Below are positions 62,926 to 64,000 of a DNA stretch of 64,000 nucleotides, piece after piece (positions within the stretch are counted from its first letter, which is position 1; the number at the start of each line of letters is the position of its first letter). This stretch comes from Rhodopseudomonas pentothenatexigens (GTDB lineage: Bacteria > Pseudomonadota > Alphaproteobacteria > Rhizobiales > Xanthobacteraceae), in the NCBI RefSeq assembly GCF_900218015.1, contig NZ_UFQQ01000010.1:1-64000 (forward strand), given 5' to 3'. A program made the translations under genes and the position numbers. The notes under the pieces were generated by a model. It was not told the DNA's origin. It was given only the letters and a program-made list of their open reading frames with translations, and did no database searches.

Positions 62926-64000
62926 TCAGATCTTGCGCTCCCGCCCTTGCCAGAACGGATCCCGCACCGCGCGGCGCAGCAGCTTGCCGACCGGGCTCTT
63001 CGGCACCTCGTCGATGAAGCGGACCTGCTTCGGCACCTTGTAGCTCGCCACCCGCTCGCGCGCGAACGCGATCAGTTCGGCCTCCTCGGCGCTGGCGCCT
63101 TGGCGCAGCGCCACGAAGGCCGCAACGCTCTCGCCCCATTTGTCGTCGGGCAGCCCGACCACCACCACCTCGCGCACCGCCGGATGCGCGGCGAGCGCGT
63201 CCTCGACCTCGCGCGGATAGACGTTGTAGCCGCCGGACACGATCATGTCGGAGGTGCGGTCGACCAGATACAGATAGCCGTCGTCGTCGAACCTCCCGAC
63301 ATCGCGGGTGCGCAGCCAGCCGCCCGGCAGAAACATCTGTGCGTTCAGCTCGGGTGCGTTGTAATAGCCCTTCATCGCAAACGGCGTGCGCAGCGCGATC
63401 TCGCCGGCTTCGCCCGGCGCGACCTCCTCGCCCTCTTCGTCCACCAGCTTGATCTCGCAATCGATCGACGGCCGACCGCAGGACGCCAGCCGCTGCTCCG
63501 CCTTCGGCCCGACGTGATCCGATTTCGTCAGATGGGTGATGAAGATCGGCGCTTCGGACTGGCCGTAATATTGCGCGAACCGCGGCCCCCACGCCTTCAG
63601 CGCGCGCTGCATCACCGGCCGCGGCATCGGCGAGGCGCCGTAAATGATGCTCTTGACGCTGGAGAAGTCCGCCTGTTCGATGCCGGGATGATCGAGCAGC
63701 ATGCCGATCATGGTCGGCACCAGATTGAGCGCAGTCGGCTTCCAGCGCTCGACCGCGTCGAGATAACTCGCCGGCGTGAAGCCCGGCAGCACCGCGGCGA
63801 CGCCGCCGCGCAGCCAATACGGCACGATGAAGCAGCCCGAGGCGTGGATCATAGAGGCGGCGTGCAGCATCACGTCGCCCTCGCCGACCTCCATGTTGAT
63901 CAGCACGTTGGTGGCCATCGCCGCCCAGCTCGCTTGGGTGTGTTCGACGGCCTTGAGCTTGCCGGTGGTGCCGGAGGTGAAGATGGTGATGACGATGTCG
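62926..64000 (-). CDS. Acyl-CoA synthetase (AMP-binding), cut by the window edge
   Basis: The C-terminal 358 residues of an adenylate-forming ligase; the start lies beyond 64000. The frame shows the P-loop FTSGTTGKLKAVEHTQ near the edge, IIYGASPMPRPVMQRAL, YGQSEAPIFIT, the hinge-region YLVDRTSDMIVSGGYNVYPREVED and the catalytic Lys context SPVGKLLRRAVR at the end. It activates a carboxylic acid to acyl-AMP and then the CoA ester; a fatty or aromatic acid is likely. A 103-base gap separates it from the membrane protein gene. Confidence 0.92.
   Translation of the reverse strand, partial: DIVITIFTSGTTGKLKAVEHTQASWAAMATNVLINMEVGEGDVMLHAASMIHASGCFIVPYWLRGGVAAVLPGFTPASYLDAVERWKPTALNLVPTMIGMLLDHPGIEQADFSSVKSIIYGASPMPRPVMQRALKAWGPRFAQYYGQSEAPIFITHLTKSDHVGPKAEQRLASCGRPSIDCEIKLVDEEGEEVAPGEAGEIALRTPFAMKGYYNAPELNAQMFLPGGWLRTRDVGRFDDDGYLYLVDRTSDMIVSGGYNVYPREVEDALAAHPAVREVVVVGLPDDKWGESVAAFVALRQGASAEEAELIAFARERVASYKVPKQVRFIDEVPKSPVGKLLRRAVRDPFWQGRERKI

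Overview
The window looks like chromosomal DNA of a GC-rich alphaproteobacterium of the Bradyrhizobium/Rhodopseudomonas group, most likely a purple non-sulfur Rhodopseudomonas. The reasons are the very high GC, dense palindromic repeat families of the type common in that group, CIRCE-controlled groESL, a CowN homologue behind a sigma-54 type promoter, and a RuBisCO-like protein next to a cupin. No tRNA, rRNA, CRISPR array, insertion sequence or prophage was seen.

Layout. 0-7 kb: guaB, an AbiEii-type nucleotidyltransferase pair, a Pmp3-like membrane protein, an MFS exporter, a tiny zinc-ribbon protein, rlmE and a Ppx/GppA phosphatase. 7-17 kb: an orphan CoxL-type molybdoenzyme subunit, an orphan branched-chain amino-acid type binding protein, a double hot-dog protein, a UPF0178 protein, uup, a D-threonine aldolase-like enzyme and a TIGR03862-type flavoprotein. 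17.5-20.6 kb: a minus-strand operon (isomerase, quinone oxidoreductase, MaoC, SDR) suited to acyl-CoA or aromatic acid metabolism. 21-28 kb: GST, MetE-core methionine synthase, a PQQ-dependent membrane dehydrogenase flanked on both sides by copies (one decayed) of an uncharacterised Cys-rich family, xanthine phosphoribosyltransferase and a CinA-type protein.

28.6-32.9 kb carries the most interesting cassette: circularly permuted ATP-grasp, alpha-E, transglutaminase-like protease and the proteasome-like peptidase Anbu, all on the plus strand. This neighbourhood is conserved in bacteria, but its substrate or product is unknown. 34.8-37.9 kb holds a RuBisCO-like protein and cupin divergent from a concentrative nucleoside transporter, which fits methylthioadenosine salvage (MTA-isoprenoid shunt). 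A decayed copy of the transporter 3' end lies 2 kb downstream.

39.9-46 kb is accessory in character around a housekeeping core: a zeta-toxin-like pair, usg, groES-groEL with two CIRCE operators, an AT-richer gene with a HEPN-like Rx4H motif, and a HigA antitoxin with a frameshifted HigB toxin. 46-54 kb: a SEC-C protein, an ArsR regulator divergent from an SDR with a palindromic operator, secreted proteins, a DUF2778 (YkuD-like) periplasmic protein with CtrA-type boxes upstream, cowN, an IlvD/Edd dehydratase and an aldehyde dehydrogenase. 54.6-64 kb: a GGDEF-EAL protein, an intradiol dioxygenase/aldo-keto reductase/DMT transporter operon, a beta-lactamase-fold hydrolase, a polytopic membrane protein, and an acyl-CoA synthetase cut by the right edge.

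Palindromic repeats (at least four sequence families) fill many intergenic gaps. Two copies of one family lie inside operons (groES-groEL and ATP-grasp/alpha-E).
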